From the NCBI GenBank assembly GCA_934254925.1, contig CAKQMD010000009.1:1-55657 (forward strand): a DNA stretch of 55,657 bases, read 5' to 3'. Shown piece after piece: positions 16,701-25,115 of this stretch. The notes under the pieces were generated by a model that saw only the letters and a list, made by a program, of their open reading frames with translations, searched no databases and was not told the origin of the DNA. Made by a program: the position numbers and the translations under genes. Source of the stretch: an uncultured Alphaproteobacteria bacterium (GTDB lineage: Bacteria > Pseudomonadota > Alphaproteobacteria > RF32 > CAG-239). Each line of letters opens with the position of its first letter. Position 1 is the stretch's first letter.

Positions 16701-16979
16701 ATGGAAAAAATAACCGTAAAAATCTGTTCGGGAACCTCCTGTTTTGTGATGGGAGCGGCGCAAATCCAGGCCCTGGAGTTCAACCCGCCCGCTGACATCG
16801 CCGACAAGATCGACCTGGTGGAAGTCCGCTGCATGAACTATTGCAAAGACACCAAAGCCAAATACAACCGCGGTCCTTTTGTCTTGGTCGACGATGAACT
16901 GGTGGAAGAAGCTACCTTTGAAAAAGTCGTCAACAAAATCCGCGAAGTCATCAAAAACAAATGTGATTGTTTGAACTAA
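16701..16979 (+). CDS. thioredoxin-like [2Fe-2S] protein, second copy
   Basis: This is a 92-residue protein with CSGTSC (C-x4-C) at residues 9-14 and CMNYC (C-x3-C) at 44-48, the 2Fe-2S ligand pattern of NuoE/HydC-like domains. It is a diverged paralogue of the first gene of this operon. It also has a C-terminal C-x-C (CDCLN). It sits between the phosphatase and the group-B-like hydrogenase and so probably serves the latter. The ATG follows AGAAAGGACAACACC. Clear family and inferred role. Confidence 0.83.
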   Translation: MEKITVKICSGTSCFVMGAAQIQALEFNPPADIADKIDLVEVRCMNYCKDTKAKYNRGPFVLVDDELVEEATFEKVVNKIREVIKNKCDCLN

Positions 16980-17042
16980 CACAACAAAAGGCCCGCCCAA
17001 GTCGCAATGTCGGAAACCCGGCGGCGCCGCAAAGAGGAAAGA

Positions 17043-18509
17043 ATGCTGATACCAAAAAACAACGCCAATATGATGCGTACGAAAATTTTGATCAAACTGG
17101 CCGAAAGCTTTTTTGAAAATCGTTTTGAAAACGCTGATCGGATTCCCCTGGAACTACGCCCCAAGGAAGGTCCCGTCAGCCGTTGCTGTATCTATAAGGA
17201 TCGCGCGGTGCTGAAATACCGCTGCATGGCCGGCCTCGGAGCTTCTCCCGAAGAAGAAACGGATGAGCTGAAAAGCCTCAAATCCTACGGCGAAGACGCG
17301 CTCAAAAGAGAAAAACTGCCCAAAAGCAAACTCTCGGTCATCGACATCGCCTGCTCAGCCTGCATCAAGTCGCAATATATCGTCACCAACGCCTGCCGCG
17401 GCTGCTTTGCCCAACCTTGCCGACTGAACTGCCCCAAAGAGGCAATCAGCATCGTCAACGGCCGCGCCTACATTGACCCTGAAAAATGCGTCAACTGCGG
17501 CAAGTGTCACGAGGTCTGCCCATACCATTCTATCATCAAAGTACCGGTTCCCTGTGAGGAAGCCTGTCCGGTCGGCGCAATTACCAAAGATGAAGCCGGC
17601 AAAGAGCATATTGATCATGAAAAATGCATCTCCTGCGGCAAATGTCTGGCTTCCTGCCCCTTTGGCGCCATTGTCGAAAGCTCACAGATGATTGACGTGC
17701 TGAAAAACATTCATGATACGGACAACAAAGTCGTTGCCATGCTGGCGCCGGCTGTCGTCGGACAATTCCCCGGCGACATCAAAAACCTCGTTGGCGCTCT
17801 GAAAAAAGCCGGTTTCGATGAAGTAATCGAAGTGGCTGTCGGCGCCGACATCACCACTCAGAAAGAGGCGGCTGAATTTATTGAACGCCAAAAACACGGC
17901 GCCAAATTAATGACCACTTCCTGCTGCCCGGCCTATTATCGCGCCGCCAAAGTACATATTCCGGAAATCCAGCCCTTTGTTTCCGACACCAAAACGCCGA
18001 TGTACTACACAGCGGAATTAGTAAAAAAAGAACATCCCGACTGCAAGGCTGTTTTCATCGGCCCTTGCTTGGCCAAGCGCGTCGAAGCCGAATACGATCC
18101 AAATGTGGATTATGTGCTGACCTTCGAAGAACTCGGTGCCATGCTGGTTGCCGGCGACATTAACGTCGATGATTGCGAACCGATGGAGTTCAGTAAAATC
18201 TCGCGCGCTCAGGGACGTCAGTTCCCCTTAAGCGGCGGCGTTGCCGGTGCTGTAGCCGCATTGGTCGGAGACAAGGCCGACTACCGTCCGGAAAAAATCG
18301 ACGGTCTGACCAAAGAAAACATCAAACTGATGAAACGCTACGCCACCAAAGGCTGCGAAAACAACATGCTGGAAGTCATGTGCTGCGAAGGCGGATGCAT
18401 TTCCGGTCCCGGCTGCATCGCCCTGCCCAAGAAAGCTTCCCGTGCAGTGGAAAGCTATGTCGCCGCGGCCGAACAGCTGACCCCGGAAACCAAAGTCGGG
18501 GAAGAATAA
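17043..18509 (+). CDS. [FeFe] hydrogenase, group-B-like, with N-terminal ferredoxin clusters
   Basis: This 488-residue protein reversibly reduces protons to H2, or oxidises H2, in the cytoplasm. After an unusual N-terminal region (about 95 residues) come Cys-rich ferredoxin motifs, including CVNCGKCHEVCP and CISCGKCLASCP plus CFAQPCRLNCP and CEEACP. The H-cluster domain has L1 MTTSCCPAYY (the proton-relay Cys is present), L2 FIGPCLAKRVEAE and L3 EVMCCEGGCISGPG, a pattern seen in the clostridial group B enzymes rather than the classical MPC/GGCxxGGGQ type. MLIPKNN at 17043 is chosen over an upstream in-frame ATG because of AGAGGAAAG. It is the last gene of the operon and is followed by a terminator. 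The HydEFG maturases it needs are not in the window. Confidence 0.88.
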   Translation: MLIPKNNANMMRTKILIKLAESFFENRFENADRIPLELRPKEGPVSRCCIYKDRAVLKYRCMAGLGASPEEETDELKSLKSYGEDALKREKLPKSKLSVIDIACSACIKSQYIVTNACRGCFAQPCRLNCPKEAISIVNGRAYIDPEKCVNCGKCHEVCPYHSIIKVPVPCEEACPVGAITKDEAGKEHIDHEKCISCGKCLASCPFGAIVESSQMIDVLKNIHDTDNKVVAMLAPAVVGQFPGDIKNLVGALKKAGFDEVIEVAVGADITTQKEAAEFIERQKHGAKLMTTSCCPAYYRAAKVHIPEIQPFVSDTKTPMYYTAELVKKEHPDCKAVFIGPCLAKRVEAEYDPNVDYVLTFEELGAMLVAGDINVDDCEPMEFSKISRAQGRQFPLSGGVAGAVAALVGDKADYRPEKIDGLTKENIKLMKRYATKGCENNMLEVMCCEGGCISGPGCIALPKKASRAVESYVAAAEQLTPETKVGEE

Positions 18510-18522
18510 GCCTAGCCCAAAG

Positions 18523-18549
18523 AAAAACCTCCGTTCTACGGAGGTTTTT
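18523..18549 (+). terminator. bidirectional terminator between hydrogenase operon and rodA
   Basis: AAAAACCTCCG-TTCTA-CGGAGGTTTTT is a perfect 11-bp stem followed by further T residues. It lies between two convergent operons and can serve both. Confidence 0.92.
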
Positions 18550-18564
18550 TTTATTTGTCTTAAG

Positions 18565-19707
18565 CTAGTCGGATTTTCCCAAATTGATATTACGATTGAT
18601 ATAAACGCATAAGATAATTCCAAAACCAGCCATGACCGAAAGGATAACCGTTCCGCCGTAAGAAATCAGCGGCAGCGGAATTCCCACCACCGGAATCAGC
18701 CCCAAAACCATAGCCATGTTAATAAAAATATACAAGAAATAATTGGTCGCCAAACCGATTGCCGCCAATTTGCCGAAATAGCTGTTGCTTTTAAGAGCGA
18801 AGGAGTAGCTGTAAGCAATGACCAAAAAATTAAGAATAACCACAAAAACGGCACCGACCAACCCAAACTCCTCGGACAACATGGTAAAAATGAAGTCGGT
18901 ATGTTTTTCGGGTAGAAAATTCAAATGGCTCTGCGTACCTTTGAGAAAGCCTTTGCCGAAAATGCCACCCGATCCCAAGGCAATTTTCGATTGGATTATG
19001 TGATACCCCGACCCCAGAGGATCCCTTTCCGGATCAAGAAACGTCAGAACCCGATTCTTCTGATAGTCATGCAGAAACTGCCAGGCAATAGGCATCAACG
19101 TCGCCGCCCCGAGAAGCAGCACGCCGAACTTCCATATTTGCACACCGACCACAAAAAAAATCGCCCCGGCGGAAAAAACCAGCATCAAAGCCGTGCCGAG
19201 ATCCGGCTGCGTCATCACCAAAAAGGCCGGAAACAAAACCATCAGCAGCGGGGGAATAATTCCTTTCACGCTTTCAATCGTCTGCAGGGAGGAAGAATGG
19301 AAATACCGTGCTAAAGCCAACACCATAGCAATTTTCATCAGCTCGGAAGGCTGCAGCTTGATAAATCCCAAATTGATCCAGCGCTGTGCCCCCATACCGA
19401 TATGCCCGGTAATTTCCACAATAATCAGCAGCACCAATACCACAAAATAAAATACGTAAGCATAGCGCAAAATCAATTTGATATTGATCAGCGCCAAAGC
19501 AATCATAACGCCGAAACCCATGGCAAAACGCACCGTTTGGTTAAGGGCCCAGGGGCGCCAATGGCCGTTTGCCGCCGAATAAAGCATCGTCACGCCGACG
19601 GCCGCCAACATTACGATAAACAAGACATAGGTAAAACTGATGTTCGCCAATTTTTCGCGAATGGTCAGATTTTGGTTGCTGAAAGACGTCTCATAAAACT
19701 TATACAT
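18565..19707 (-). CDS. rodA: rod-shape peptidoglycan glycosyltransferase RodA (SEDS family)
   Basis: This 380-residue integral membrane protein of the SEDS family has about ten helices. RodA polymerises lipid II glycan strands in the elongasome together with PBP2. Conserved segments are visible: GMGAQRWINLGFIKLQPSEL, MTQPDLGTALML (with the essential Asp region), and near the C-terminus GLIPVVGIPLPLISYGGT, the SEDS signature. It is the last gene of the mre operon and begins 2 bases after the mrdA stop. The start is MYKFYET. Confidence 0.95.
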   Translation of the reverse strand: MYKFYETSFSNQNLTIREKLANISFTYVLFIVMLAAVGVTMLYSAANGHWRPWALNQTVRFAMGFGVMIALALINIKLILRYAYVFYFVVLVLLIIVEITGHIGMGAQRWINLGFIKLQPSELMKIAMVLALARYFHSSSLQTIESVKGIIPPLLMVLFPAFLVMTQPDLGTALMLVFSAGAIFFVVGVQIWKFGVLLLGAATLMPIAWQFLHDYQKNRVLTFLDPERDPLGSGYHIIQSKIALGSGGIFGKGFLKGTQSHLNFLPEKHTDFIFTMLSEEFGLVGAVFVVILNFLVIAYSYSFALKSNSYFGKLAAIGLATNYFLYIFINMAMVLGLIPVVGIPLPLISYGGTVILSVMAGFGIILCVYINRNINLGKSD

Positions 19708-19709
19708 TT

Positions 19710-21539
19710 CTATTCCTGTCTCTGAGTTTCCGCCAAAGGATCCAATTTTAGGGCCTCCAATAAGATTTTGCTGGCAATCGGCGCCGCGACGGAAGAACCG
19801 CCGCCGCCGTGTTCCACCAAAACCGCCACGGCATAGCGGGGATTATCTTGCGGTGCATAGCCCACAAACAAGGCATGATCCCTATATTTCCACGGCAGTT
19901 CTTCTTGTTTCAGCACTCGGGTTTGGCGCTCCTTCATGGTGATTCGCCGTACCTGCGTGGACCCGGTTTTGCCGCCCATTTTCATGCCGTGATAATCAAA
20001 CTGCGAACGATAAGCCGTTCCGCCGGGAAGATTCACCACCGCATACATTCCCTCTCTGACAATATCCAAATATTCCGGATGCACATTAATTCGAGGAATA
20101 TTCTTAAGCTCTTCGGAACTCAGGCGCGTAAAGCTGGGGCGGACGGCATAACCGCCGTTGACCAAACGGGCAATCATCGTTGCCAACTGCACCGGCGTCG
20201 TCAAAATATATCCCTGTCCGATGCCGGAAATTACGCTTTCTCCTTGCTGCCAAGGCTCACCGAAACGCTTTAACTTCCATTCCTTGTCGGGAATCAGACC
20301 GGGTTTTTCGTTATCCAACCCAACGTTGACCGGAGATCCCAAACCCAAACGCCGCGCCATATCGGCGATTTTTTCGATCCCCAACTTTTGCGCCGTTTCA
20401 TAAAAGAAAATGTCGCAGGAATGCTGCAAAGCCTCCACCACGTTCAAATAACCGTGCCCGACTTTTTTCCAGCAATGGAAAGTATGCGTTCCCAAAATCA
20501 TTTTCCCGGCACAGAAGTTTCGGCTTTCTGGTTTAATCACGCCGGCTTCCAGCCCGGCCATCGCCACGATCATCTTAAAAGTAGAGCCCGGAGAATATTG
20601 CCCGGAAATGGCCTTGTTAACCAACGGATTTTTTTCGTTTCCGGTCAATTCCTTCCACAAATCGACGCTCATGCCCTGCGTCAGCTGATTGGGATCATAG
20701 GACGGCGTTGAAACAAAGGCCAGGATTTCTCCGGTCCTGACGTCGAGCAATACAGCTGCGCCGCTTTCTTCTCCAAACAAGTCATAAGCGATTTCCTGCA
20801 GCCTGGAATCAATCGTTAGCTCTAATTTACTCCCGGGAATACCGTCATTTCGTTCAATCTCCTTCATCACCCGACCGTAGGCGTTAACCTCAAGCTTTAG
20901 GTTTCCGCCTTTGCCGCGCAGTTCTTTTTCATACAGCTTTTCAATGCCGGCCTTGCCGATTTTAAAACCCGGCACCTCAAGCAGCGGATCGTCTTTGACG
21001 TCATTTTCCGACACGGAAGAAACATAACCGAGAATATGCGCCATTTTTTCACCGAAAGGATAATAACGCGACAACCCTTCGTCAATGATAATTCCCGGCA
21101 GATCCGGCGCATTCAGCTGAATACGCGCCACCTCCTCCCAAGTCAGGTTATCTTTGATTTTAATGGGTACAAAACTGCGGTTTTTCTTCAAATCTTTTTT
21201 GATTCTTTCAATTTCGGCATCAGACAACGGCATTATTTTGCGAAAAGCCTCCAAGGTCTGCGTCACATTCGGCGTTTGCTCCGCTACGATCGAAGCCTGA
21301 AAATTTTGCTGATTCGTTGCAATCATCACCTGATTGCGATCATAGATGATTCCGCGCGGCGGGATCAGCAAACGCGTCGAGATGCGATTTTCGTCAGCCA
21401 AAGTCTTGTACTTGTCTGCCTGATAGACCTGCAGGTAATACAAACGCAGGATAATCAGCAGCAACAAAACGAACTTTCCGCCCGCCAAAATCAATGAGCG
21501 TTTGATCAGCACCTTGCCCTTGTCGTTGTCGCGATTCAT
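19710..21539 (-). CDS. mrdA: penicillin-binding protein 2, elongasome transpeptidase
   Basis: This 609-residue class B PBP is anchored by one N-terminal helix (about residues 14-32). It cross-links new peptidoglycan in side walls with RodA. A PBP dimerisation domain (LLIPPRGIIYDRN near residue 50) is followed by the transpeptidase domain. The active-site serine is in SPGSTFKM, the second motif is SCD in QHSCDIFFYE, and the third is GGKTGST. The length fits the family. It is between mreD (2 bases upstream) and rodA (2 bases downstream) in the same transcript. Confidence 0.95.
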   Translation of the reverse strand: MNRDNDKGKVLIKRSLILAGGKFVLLLLIILRLYYLQVYQADKYKTLADENRISTRLLIPPRGIIYDRNQVMIATNQQNFQASIVAEQTPNVTQTLEAFRKIMPLSDAEIERIKKDLKKNRSFVPIKIKDNLTWEEVARIQLNAPDLPGIIIDEGLSRYYPFGEKMAHILGYVSSVSENDVKDDPLLEVPGFKIGKAGIEKLYEKELRGKGGNLKLEVNAYGRVMKEIERNDGIPGSKLELTIDSRLQEIAYDLFGEESGAAVLLDVRTGEILAFVSTPSYDPNQLTQGMSVDLWKELTGNEKNPLVNKAISGQYSPGSTFKMIVAMAGLEAGVIKPESRNFCAGKMILGTHTFHCWKKVGHGYLNVVEALQHSCDIFFYETAQKLGIEKIADMARRLGLGSPVNVGLDNEKPGLIPDKEWKLKRFGEPWQQGESVISGIGQGYILTTPVQLATMIARLVNGGYAVRPSFTRLSSEELKNIPRINVHPEYLDIVREGMYAVVNLPGGTAYRSQFDYHGMKMGGKTGSTQVRRITMKERQTRVLKQEELPWKYRDHALFVGYAPQDNPRYAVAVLVEHGGGGSSVAAPIASKILLEALKLDPLAETQRQE

Positions 21540-21541
21540 CG

Positions 21542-22063
21542 TTACGCCTCGTCTTCCTGCATCAGTTTATTTTGCACAAACGCCAAAACCAACGACAAAA
21601 CCGGATAAGCCGCAATAGTCGCCAAATAACTGAACGCTGCCACGCCTAACGGCAAAAACTGACTGTAATAAACGGATACAATCAACCATTTGACAAAAAA
21701 ACAGATAAAAGACAGCAAGGCAAACCCGTACCAAGTCACGACAAAAGGCTTGCCGTTGAAAAAACGCGACAAATTGCTGACCAGCAAATATAACACCAAC
21801 AACGTAAAAATATTGCTGCCGAAGGGAATGGAACTGATGACGTCATCCGTCAACCCAACAAGATAAACCGACAACAGGTTGAAAATGTCCGAACGATGAA
21901 TGAGCCAAAAATACACGCAAATCATTCCCACTGCCGGGCGAATATTGTTAAAACGGCTGAACTCAAAAGGAACGTAAGCCATAAAAACCAGCAACAAGGA
22001 AGAAAGCAGCGGCAGCAAACGCTGAAAATAGGCTGCCAGGTTTTCGCTCCACTCCTCACTCAT
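21542..22063 (-). CDS. mreD: rod-shape-determining membrane protein MreD
   Basis: This 173-residue protein has about five to six hydrophobic helices and no catalytic motif. MreD is a small membrane scaffold of the elongasome. Recognisable MreD features are RPAVGMICVYFWLIHRSD near residue 40 and GLTDDVISSIPFGSNIFTLL near residue 69. The start at MSEEWSEN (22063) is taken because its ATG overlaps the mreC stop (ATGAGTGA), implying coupling. An upstream in-frame start would lie inside mreC. Position in the operon supports the assignment. Confidence 0.92.
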   Translation of the reverse strand: MSEEWSENLAAYFQRLLPLLSSLLLVFMAYVPFEFSRFNNIRPAVGMICVYFWLIHRSDIFNLLSVYLVGLTDDVISSIPFGSNIFTLLVLYLLVSNLSRFFNGKPFVVTWYGFALLSFICFFVKWLIVSVYYSQFLPLGVAAFSYLATIAAYPVLSLVLAFVQNKLMQEDEA

Positions 22064-22922
22064 GGACAGCCTCCGCTTCCTCGTCAATGACGCCGCCGAG
22101 ACCGTAATCGACAATCTTCACATATTCCAAACGTTCCAAACTGCTAAACGGACGCACTTTCACCTGATTTTTACCAATCTCCACCACCTGCCCGACAGGC
22201 AACCCCGCCGGAAAGACGCCGGAAACGCCGGAAGTCACGATACGGTCACCCACTTGAACTTCCGCCTCCAACGGAATAAAAATCATCTTGGGAACTGTGG
22301 TATTGTCTCCCGACAAAATGCCCCGTACCCGGTTTCTCTCCACCATAACCGGAATTTTTGAGTTGATGTCGGTGATCAAAATAATCTTGGCATAAGCTTG
22401 ACCAACGTTGTCCACGCGACCGACCACGCCTTTTTCGCTCAAAGCCACCTGCCCTTTTTTCACCGCTTTACTGCTGCCAGTATAAGCAATGACCGAATGC
22501 GAAAAAGCATCCCCTTCCTCGGCAATCACCCTAGCCGTCACAAGTTGCGCTTCCGGCGGCGTCACATAGTTGAGCAGACGTGTCAGCAGGCGGTTCTCAA
22601 TCATCAAAGCGCGCGCCCGCTCACCCAAAAGTTCCAAGCGGCGGTTTTCCTCGCGCAGGCGCAGATTGTCTTCATGAATGCGTTTCAGATCCTTAAAATA
22701 ATCATACACCGCGCCGACGGCCTTAGCCGGAATCACCAAGACCTCTATCAATGGCGAAACGGCATCGGTTGCCAAAGAAGAGGTCTTTTCAATGATCACG
22801 GTATCCGTCTTGTTGATCAACATCAAGACAAAAGCGGACAAAAACAAAATCACAATGGCAAACTTCTTTGCCAGAAGCCGGATGTGACTCAGATGAATAA
22901 ATAAACTTCTCCGCCGTTTCAT
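22056..22922 (-). CDS. mreC: rod-shape-determining protein MreC
   Basis: This 288-residue bitopic inner-membrane protein has one helix near residues 17-37, a coiled coil of about residues 70-105 (LRLREENRRLELLGERAR) and a periplasmic beta domain. It activates the PBP2-RodA pair and links them to MreB. Segments typical of the family are GVVGRVDNVGQAYAKIILIT, VRGILSG and DRIVTSGVSGVFPAGLPVG. The acidic tail ends EAEAVHE. It overlaps mreD by 8 bases and follows mreB after 112 bases that contain a stem-loop. Confidence 0.94.
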   Translation of the reverse strand: MKRRRSLFIHLSHIRLLAKKFAIVILFLSAFVLMLINKTDTVIIEKTSSLATDAVSPLIEVLVIPAKAVGAVYDYFKDLKRIHEDNLRLREENRRLELLGERARALMIENRLLTRLLNYVTPPEAQLVTARVIAEEGDAFSHSVIAYTGSSKAVKKGQVALSEKGVVGRVDNVGQAYAKIILITDINSKIPVMVERNRVRGILSGDNTTVPKMIFIPLEAEVQVGDRIVTSGVSGVFPAGLPVGQVVEIGKNQVKVRPFSSLERLEYVKIVDYGLGGVIDEEAEAVHE

Positions 22923-22974
22923 AACCCCAACCTAACCAAACAACACCATTTCCGGCCCTGCCAGAAACCGCAAA

Positions 22975-23011
22975 GCCGGCATCGGTCCATTCCCCGAGGA
23001 ATGTCGCCGGC
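22975..23011 (-). other. stem-loop in the mreB-mreC spacer
   Basis: CATTCC-CCGA-GGAATG (22988-23003) forms an inner hairpin, and GCCGGC (22975-22980) pairs with GCCGGC (23006-23011) outside it. There is no T tract, so it is not a normal terminator. A hairpin here could stabilise mreB mRNA or attenuate transcription so that MreB is made in excess over MreCD. That role is inference. Confidence 0.45.
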
Positions 23012-23034
23012 CGGCTCCCGAAAATACGAACTTT

Positions 23035-24075
23035 CTAATACATTGAAGACAAGATCGAACGCAGCTGCCCGATATTCTCCAAAGCGCGTCCTGTTCCCTT
23101 AACCACGCAGGCCAGCGGATCTTCGGCAATGGAAACCGGCAACCCCGTCGCATTGCGCAAGACCTGATCCAAATTGGCCAGCAAGGCGCCGCCGCCGGTC
23201 AGGACGATTCCTTTGTCGACAATATCAGCGGCCAATTCCGGCGCCGTATGTTCCAAAGCCACCTTGACGGCTTCCACAATTTGAGAAACCGGCTCGCTCA
23301 AGCTTTCGGCCACCTGACGTTCGGTAATAATAATTTCCTTGGGCACGCCGTTCATCAAATCGCGTCCCTTAATCTCGATTGTCCGTCCCTCTCCGGTTTC
23401 CGGCGCGCTGGCGGACCCGATTTCTTTTTTGATTCTTTCCGCGCTGCCTTCACCGACCAACAGGTTATGATTGCGGCGAATGTAAGAGATAATGGCGCTG
23501 TCCATCTTATCGCCGCCCACGCGGACCGAACGAGCATAAACGATGCCGCCCAAAGACAAAACCGCCACTTCCGTCGTACCGCCGCCAATGTCAACCACCA
23601 TGGAGCCTGTCGGTTCCGTCACCGGCAAATCCGCGCCGATGGCCGCGGCCATCGGTTCTTCAATCAGCCATACCTTGCGCGCACCCGCCGCTTCTGCAGA
23701 TTCTTGAATGGCGCGACGTTCGACGGCCGTCGACCCGGAAGGCACACAGACAATAACCATCGGCGAAGCGAAAGTGCGGCGGTTATGCACCTTGCGAATA
23801 AAATACTTGATCATTTCTTCGGCAATTTCAAAATCGGCGATGACACCATCGCGCAACGGACGAATAGCATGAATGTTCCCCGGGGTACGGCCGAGCATCT
23901 GCTTGGCTTCGTTACCCACGGCCAAAACCTGTTTTTTGCCGCGATATTCTTCAATCGCCACCACGGAAGGCTCGTTCAAGACGACCCCGCGTCCCTTTAC
24001 GTAAACCAAAGTATTTGCCGTGCCGAGGTCAATTGCCATGTCGGCTGACAGCCAGCCCATTAATTTTGAAAGCAT
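23035..24075 (-). CDS. mreB: rod-shape-determining actin homologue MreB
   Basis: The 346-residue protein forms actin-like ATP-dependent filaments along the inner membrane that orient cell-wall elongation. Phosphate and nucleotide loops are clear: DLGTANTLVY near residue 17, VVDIGGGTTEVAVLSLGG near residue 162 and VLTGGGALLANLDQ near residue 290. The N-terminus MLSKLMGWLSAD can act as an amphipathic membrane anchor. Length is typical. It is the first gene of the mreBCD-mrdA-rodA cluster, preceded by 104 AT-rich bases that should hold its promoter. Confidence 0.97.
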   Translation of the reverse strand: MLSKLMGWLSADMAIDLGTANTLVYVKGRGVVLNEPSVVAIEEYRGKKQVLAVGNEAKQMLGRTPGNIHAIRPLRDGVIADFEIAEEMIKYFIRKVHNRRTFASPMVIVCVPSGSTAVERRAIQESAEAAGARKVWLIEEPMAAAIGADLPVTEPTGSMVVDIGGGTTEVAVLSLGGIVYARSVRVGGDKMDSAIISYIRRNHNLLVGEGSAERIKKEIGSASAPETGEGRTIEIKGRDLMNGVPKEIIITERQVAESLSEPVSQIVEAVKVALEHTAPELAADIVDKGIVLTGGGALLANLDQVLRNATGLPVSIAEDPLACVVKGTGRALENIGQLRSILSSMY

Positions 24076-24179
24076 TTAATTCATCTCCGAATAAATTTTA
24101 GTTAGATAATTTTTATAACCATCTGCCTTTTTGTGCAACCCCTATATTGCTTTGTTAACACAATTTATCATAAAAAAAG

Positions 24180-25115
24180 TCAGCGGCGGATTTTGCCTGC
24201 CAGTTCTTCGGCATCCCCCTTTTGAGGAAAGCGGGAAATTTCCAGGTCTGCTCTCAGACGGTTGTTAAACCAGGTTCTTTGTCTTTTGGCATATTGCCGC
24301 GTATGCAGCTGCGCCAAGGCCTTGGCTTCTTTCAGCCCCGTTTCTCCGCGCAGATAAGCGGCCAACTCCGGCACGCCGAGCATTTTCATCGCCGGCAAAC
24401 GAGGATCAAGACCGCGCGCCAACAAAGCCGCCGTCTCCTCCAAAGCCCCCTGCTCCAACATCTGCTCAAAACGCAAATAGCAGCGACGGTCGAGATCTTC
24501 TTTGGCCGGATTAAGACGAACAACAAAAAATTCAGCTTCTGGCAACTTTTTAACCAACGGTTTTTTAAACCACTCACGAGCGGAAACGCCGGTATCGGTC
24601 ATAATCTCCCAGGCCCGTCGCACCCGCGTCGCGTCATTGGCATTCAAGACTTCGGCCGAAGCCGGATCAATTTTCCGCAACAGGTCAAACATCCCAACAG
24701 CCCCGAGCTCTGCCAACAAGGACAATCCCTTCTCTCTGGTTTGGGGCAAAGGTTCGGGGATCGGTGTCGTCCCGCGGATCAGATTGTCCAAATAAAGCCC
24801 CGTACCTCCCGCCACGACGGGGATCTTCCCTTCGCCCCAAATGTTCCGAATTTCCTTTTCCGCCAGTTTCAGCCATTCCACCACCGTCCCGTTCACCTCC
24901 GGCGGAAAGATCTCATACAGGCGGTGCGGAACTTCTTGTTTTTCTGCTGCGGAAGGCGCCGCCGACAAAATGCCCAATCCCTGATAAACCTGCATGGAAT
25001 CGGCATTGACCACCACACCGTCGAGGACTTTGGCCAAAGCCAGGGCCAAACCGGACTTCCCCGACGCCGTCGGCCCGCCGATGACGATTATCCGATTTTC
25101 GGCAGTTTGCGGCAA
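24180..25115 (-). CDS. miaA: tRNA dimethylallyltransferase
   Basis: This enzyme transfers dimethylallyl to N6 of A37 in tRNAs reading UNN codons. MiaB, also in this window, then methylthiolates the product. The 311-residue protein shows P-loop GGPTASGKSGLALALA, VNADSMQVYQGL, PHRLYEIFPP, VAGGTGLYLDNLI and TRQYAKRQRTWFNN. A TTG start at 25115 is preferred because GGTGGAGA lies about 8 bases upstream and yields the family length. The TTG at 25142 is an alternative. The start lies inside the 3' end of ddl (28-base overlap), so the two are co-transcribed. Confidence 0.93.
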   Translation of the reverse strand: MPQTAENRIIVIGGPTASGKSGLALALAKVLDGVVVNADSMQVYQGLGILSAAPSAAEKQEVPHRLYEIFPPEVNGTVVEWLKLAEKEIRNIWGEGKIPVVAGGTGLYLDNLIRGTTPIPEPLPQTREKGLSLLAELGAVGMFDLLRKIDPASAEVLNANDATRVRRAWEIMTDTGVSAREWFKKPLVKKLPEAEFFVVRLNPAKEDLDRRCYLRFEQMLEQGALEETAALLARGLDPRLPAMKMLGVPELAAYLRGETGLKEAKALAQLHTRQYAKRQRTWFNNRLRADLEISRFPQKGDAEELAGKIRR

